NCBI RefSeq assembly: GCF_051235805.1
Contig: NZ_JBPNXV010000001.1
Coordinates: 1,240,001-1,304,000, forward strand
Reading direction: 5' to 3'
Length of the DNA: 64,000 bases
Source of the DNA: Pseudothermotoga_B sp051235805
Lineage (GTDB): Bacteria > Thermotogota > Thermotogae > Thermotogales > DSM-5069
Shown here: piece by piece, positions 61,149 to 64,000 of the stretch
Layout: every line of letters starts with the position of its first letter
Numbering within the stretch: position 1 is the stretch's first letter
Made by a program: the position numbers and the translations under genes
Notes under the pieces: generated by a model
Databases searched by the model: none
The model's input: the letters and a program-made list of their open reading frames with translations, nothing else
Told to the model about the DNA's origin: nothing

Positions 61149-62156
61149 GTGGAAAAGTCAGTGCTCAGTGTGAAAAATCTAAAGACATATTTTTATACCG
61201 AAGATGGCATCGTTAAGGCTGTAGATGGTGTAGATTTCGATGTCTTTGAAAGTGAAACACTTGGAATCGTGGGTGAGTCAGGATGTGGCAAGAGCGTCAC
61301 TTCACTCTCTATTCTGCGAATACTCGATGAGAAGGGAAAGATTGTCGAGGGATCGATTCTTTTTAGTGGAGTTGATCTGACTAAAATCTCCGAAGAAGCA
61401 ATGAGAAAGATCAGAGGAAAAGATATAGCGATGATCTTTCAAGAACCGATGGTCGCATTGAATCCCGTTTTCACCATAGGTGAACAGATAGTTGAAGCGA
61501 TCGTCTTGCACCAGAAAGTTGACGAGACGACTGCACGAAAGATAGCAATTGATCTTCTGAGGAAGGTTGGGATACCTGAGCCTGAGAAAAGAGTAGATGA
61601 ATATCCACACGAACTGTCCGGCGGGATGCGTCAGAGGGCTATGATAGCAATGGCTTTGTCTTGTAAGCCAAAGATTCTCATCGCCGATGAGCCAACAACA
61701 GCTCTTGATGTGACCATTCAAGCTCAGATTATGGAACTGATGAAACAGTTGCAGAAAGAATACGGAATGGCGATAATTTTGATCACACATGACATGGGAG
61801 TGATAGCAGAGAATGCAGATCGTGTTGTTGTGATGTATGCAGGAAAAGCGGTTGAATACACAGATGTAAAAACACTTTTCAACGACCCCAAACATCCTTA
61901 CACCTGGGGGTTATTGCACGCAATACCAAGACTCGACGTAGAACAAACTCGACTGTACAATATTCCAGGTATCGTGCCAAATCCGTTGAAGTTCCCAAGT
62001 GGATGCAAGTTCCATCCAAGATGCGAATTTGCCCAAGAAAAATGTAGAATTGAGGAACCAAATCTTGAAGAAGTTGCCGAGGGACATTTCGTGAGATGTT
62101 TCTACTGGGAAAAGGTAGAAGAAGCAAAAAGCAAAGAGGTTGGTGATGGAAGATGA
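61149..62156 (+). CDS. ABC transporter ATPase, DppD/OppD type (second system)
   Basis: ATPase of 335 residues with Walker A GESGCGKS, Q-loop FQEPMVALNPVF, signature LSGGMRQR, Walker B ILIADEP and H-loop ITHDMG. The C-terminal CKFHPRC, KCRI and VRCF cysteines match the oligopeptide family. I prefer GTG 61149 (GAGGAG at 61136-61141) over ATG 61134, which sits on the stop of the previous gene. Confidence 0.93.
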   Translation: MEKSVLSVKNLKTYFYTEDGIVKAVDGVDFDVFESETLGIVGESGCGKSVTSLSILRILDEKGKIVEGSILFSGVDLTKISEEAMRKIRGKDIAMIFQEPMVALNPVFTIGEQIVEAIVLHQKVDETTARKIAIDLLRKVGIPEPEKRVDEYPHELSGGMRQRAMIAMALSCKPKILIADEPTTALDVTIQAQIMELMKQLQKEYGMAIILITHDMGVIAENADRVVVMYAGKAVEYTDVKTLFNDPKHPYTWGLLHAIPRLDVEQTRLYNIPGIVPNPLKFPSGCKFHPRCEFAQEKCRIEEPNLEEVAEGHFVRCFYWEKVEEAKSKEVGDGR

Positions 62157-63319
62157 ATCCAATCGTAAGAATAGAACACCTGGTCAAGTTCTTCCCAATT
62201 CGAGCAGGAGTCTTCAGAAGAATTGTTGCATGGGTTAAAGCCGTCGATGATGTTTCATTTGACATCTATGAGGGTGAAACCGTCGGACTCGTAGGAGAAT
62301 CAGGTTGTGGTAAGACAACGATCGGCATGACATTGCTTCGCCTTTACGAGCCTACTTCAGGTAGAATCATTGTCGCCGATGAAGATACCACATACTATTT
62401 CTTACCGTCTCTAAAGGCAAGAGCTTACCTGAAAAGAAATTACATAGAAAGATTCAGAAAATTGCTGAATGAGAAGAAATCTGTTGACTCGGTCATAGAG
62501 TTTCTTGAAGGTGTAGATCGACGATACGCAGAAATCTTCTTTCGTGAAGCAGAAGGTTCCACTGCGAAATTCCTCTCAGCGTTGCTTTCTAACATAGATG
62601 AAAAGAGAAAAAAATTTCGACGGGATCTTCAGATAGTCTTTCAAGATCCATACAGTTCCCTCAATCCGAGATTGCGGATCAAAACCATCGTTGGAGAAGG
62701 TCCGGTTACCCACAAACTGGTGAAGGGAGAGAAAGAAGCCATCGAAAGAGTTAAGTCAGTTTTAGAGGATGTAGGAATCAGTGGCGATTACATATACAGG
62801 TTTCCGCATGAGTTTTCCGGAGGGCAAAGACAGCGAATTGGTATAGCCAGAGCCTTGGCTCTATCACCAAAGCTGATAATCGCCGATGAGGCTGTTGCAG
62901 CACTTGACGTTTCGATAAGATCGCAGGTTATAAATCTCATGAAAGATCTGCAGAAAGAACACAAGCTCACATATCTTTTCATATCCCACGATCTTTCGGT
63001 GATAAAATACGTCAGCGACAGAGTCATCGTCATGTACCTTGGCAAGGTTGTAGAATCAGCCTCTAAGAAAGAATTGTTTGAGAACCCGTTGCATCCATAC
63101 ACAAGAGCGCTCATGAGTGCCATACCTATACCAAACCCGAACATCAAAAAGGAGAGGATCATACTCAAGGGTGATGTGCCAAGTCCGATAAACCCGCCCA
63201 GTGGTTGTCGATTCCACACGAGATGTTTCATGGCTGTAGAGGAATGTAGCAAGATAGAACCTGCTCTCAGAGAGATCAGTCCAGGTCACTTTGTCGCCTG
63301 CCATCTGGTTGGAAGATGA
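62153..63319 (+). CDS. ABC transporter ATPase, DppF/OppF type, with long insertion
   Basis: ATPase of 388 residues. Walker A GESGCGKTT (about 44-52), Q-loop VFQDPYSSLNPR (about 161-172), signature FSGGQRQR, Walker B LIIADEA and H-loop ISHDLS are intact. Between Walker A and the Q-loop there are about 65 extra residues compared with the DppF at 18348, charged and helical (KARAYLKRNYIERFRKLLNE and following). The insertion faces the region that contacts the permease or a partner in related structures; its role is unknown. Walker B has DEA rather than DEP. It overlaps the previous gene by 4 nt. Confidence 0.9.
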   Translation: MNPIVRIEHLVKFFPIRAGVFRRIVAWVKAVDDVSFDIYEGETVGLVGESGCGKTTIGMTLLRLYEPTSGRIIVADEDTTYYFLPSLKARAYLKRNYIERFRKLLNEKKSVDSVIEFLEGVDRRYAEIFFREAEGSTAKFLSALLSNIDEKRKKFRRDLQIVFQDPYSSLNPRLRIKTIVGEGPVTHKLVKGEKEAIERVKSVLEDVGISGDYIYRFPHEFSGGQRQRIGIARALALSPKLIIADEAVAALDVSIRSQVINLMKDLQKEHKLTYLFISHDLSVIKYVSDRVIVMYLGKVVESASKKELFENPLHPYTRALMSAIPIPNPNIKKERIILKGDVPSPINPPSGCRFHTRCFMAVEECSKIEPALREISPGHFVACHLVGR

Positions 63320-63903
63320 AAGGTTATAGGGTTGGTTGGCTTGGTTTACTGACAGTTTTATTGATAGTTTTGCTTTTTTACAGATTTTCGCACTCTGATG
63401 AGATAGGCGTAAGATTCGAGTGTGGTCAGGATTTGAAGCAAACCTTCGAAAATGCTCTCAGTAAACTGAAGGTTGCCTATAGGGAAGTGAGTCCAGACAG
63501 GGCAACGTTGATCTTGTACAACGATCGAGCAATCTATCGAAGCAACATTTTCAGGTTTTATTGGGATGAGGATCTTGAAAAAGAAATCTTGAATGTGGTA
63601 TCATTCTATATCAAAGTGAATACCGATGTGATAAAATCACAGTTGAGGGAATTCGAACAAACCATAAGAATACCACAGCAAGATGGAAATGAACTTTTAT
63701 ACATTGTAAGACCACAGATTGCAGAAGACATAGAACAAATGATTTGTAGTATTCTAAAGGATGTTCTAACAGGTAAAGAAGGAATCTTTGAAAACGGTTA
63801 TTTGAAACTGCCATTGATCGTGGAACATAACGGCGACGATATAATTCTTTTTGACACGAAGAGCGGTCAAGTACATCTTCTCTTAGAGTTGGGAGGTAGT
63901 TGA
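63316..63903 (+). CDS. Membrane-anchored protein of unknown function in the ABC operon
   Basis: A 195-residue protein with one N-terminal span (about 7-24) and an extracytoplasmic alpha/beta domain. I do not recognise it. It overlaps the ATPase gene before it by 4 nt, and another ATPase gene starts 2 nt after it, so it is embedded in the transporter operon; whether it is a transporter component is open. Confidence 0.7.
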   Translation: MKGYRVGWLGLLTVLLIVLLFYRFSHSDEIGVRFECGQDLKQTFENALSKLKVAYREVSPDRATLILYNDRAIYRSNIFRFYWDEDLEKEILNVVSFYIKVNTDVIKSQLREFEQTIRIPQQDGNELLYIVRPQIAEDIEQMICSILKDVLTGKEGIFENGYLKLPLIVEHNGDDIILFDTKSGQVHLLLELGGS

Positions 63904-63905
63904 GT

Positions 63906-64000
63906 TTGGAGAATATTCTTTCTGTGAGAAACCTTTCAACATATTTCTATATGGACGAGGGCGTCGTTGCTGCCGTTGATGATGTGAGTTTCGATCTTGC
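63906..64000 (+). CDS. ABC transporter ATPase N-terminus (3' end cut by window)
   Basis: TTG start after GGGAGGTAG (63891 onwards). The first 31 residues, ENILSVRNLSTYFYMDEG and VAAVDDVSFDL, closely resemble the start of the DppD-type ATPase at 61149 (SVLSVKNLKTYFY), so a third ATPase of the same kind begins here. This suggests a further transporter system, or a duplicated ATPase pair, beyond the window. Confidence 0.85.
   Translation, partial: MENILSVRNLSTYFYMDEGVVAAVDDVSFDL

Noticed and set aside
1..64000. CRISPR arrays, intact insertion sequences, prophage genes, rRNA genes and replication origin
   Set aside because: No regularly spaced repeats, transposase or integrase genes, phage structural genes, rRNA sequence, dnaA or DnaA-box cluster was seen on either strand.

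Overview
The window is chromosomal DNA from a bacterium of the Thermotogae, most likely a Pseudothermotoga or close relative. Evidence is the gene content and order (fliW-csrA, a short rpoN, a ruvB-yggS-yggT-nadK-phoU run, kdgK beside an IclR regulator, Sir2, stand-alone RtcB, several peptide-type ABC transporters), very compact operons with 1-30 nt overlaps, strong GGAGGTGA-type ribosome binding sites, and frequent TTG and GTG starts. The genus is an inference; there is no rRNA gene here.

Layout. Positions 1-12.6 kb (+): one long run fliW(partial)-csrA-gatC-yraN-smpB-rluD-like, three genes of uncertain function (secreted protein, DUF5693-like membrane protein, NYN/PIN nuclease), then queA-rpoN-thiamine pyrophosphokinase-dxr-rseP-ispG-osmC, closed by a hairpin terminator. 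12.6-13.7 kb (-): a secreted protein made of three repeats. 13.8-19.3 kb (+): a complete peptide/oligosaccharide ABC transporter (binding protein, two permeases, two ATPases) with its own promoter. 19.3-22.2 kb (-): a chemoreceptor of unusual domain order and a two-subunit fumarase. 22.3-27 kb (+): hutU, an oadB/gcdB-like sodium pump subunit, korD and korA without korB, and a rubrerythrin-like protein. 26.9-30.2 kb (-): RseC-like protein, MFS transporter, rtcB, tRNA-Cys.

30.3-45.4 kb (+): asnS-ruvB-yggS-yggT-nadK-phoU-like, then a 1100-residue gene fusing an LptF/LptG-type inner-membrane permease to LptA/LptD-type periplasmic and outer-membrane parts, then a UvrD-type helicase, recN, phosphohexomutase, an MTA/SAH-deaminase-like amidohydrolase and a YhcC-like radical SAM protein. 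45.5-47.2 kb (-): a lipoprotein with a fibronectin-III-like domain. 47.2-48.2 kb has no convincing gene. 48.2-54.5 kb (-): tRNA-Ala, tRNA-Phe and tRNA-Val, pyrG, a ribokinase-like kinase, sir2, an unknown membrane-anchored protein, an IclR regulator and kdgK. 54.6-64 kb (+): a uracil/xanthine permease with a PyrR-type RNA hairpin over its ribosome binding site, a stand-alone IMP cyclohydrolase domain, comF-like, a dCache chemoreceptor, and a second peptide-type ABC transporter that runs off the window.

The most striking object is the LptF/G-LptA-LptD fusion at 35075-38377, which would place an envelope-spanning lipid or glycolipid export path in one polypeptide, in a phylum whose outer envelope is a loose toga. 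Other items worth attention are the PyrR-type hairpin before the uracil permease, the orphan KorA/KorD pair, the IMP cyclohydrolase lacking its transformylase half, the chemoreceptor with a C-terminal Cache-like domain, and a radical SAM gene that seems to need an ATT start. No CRISPR array, intact insertion sequence, prophage or rRNA operon was seen.
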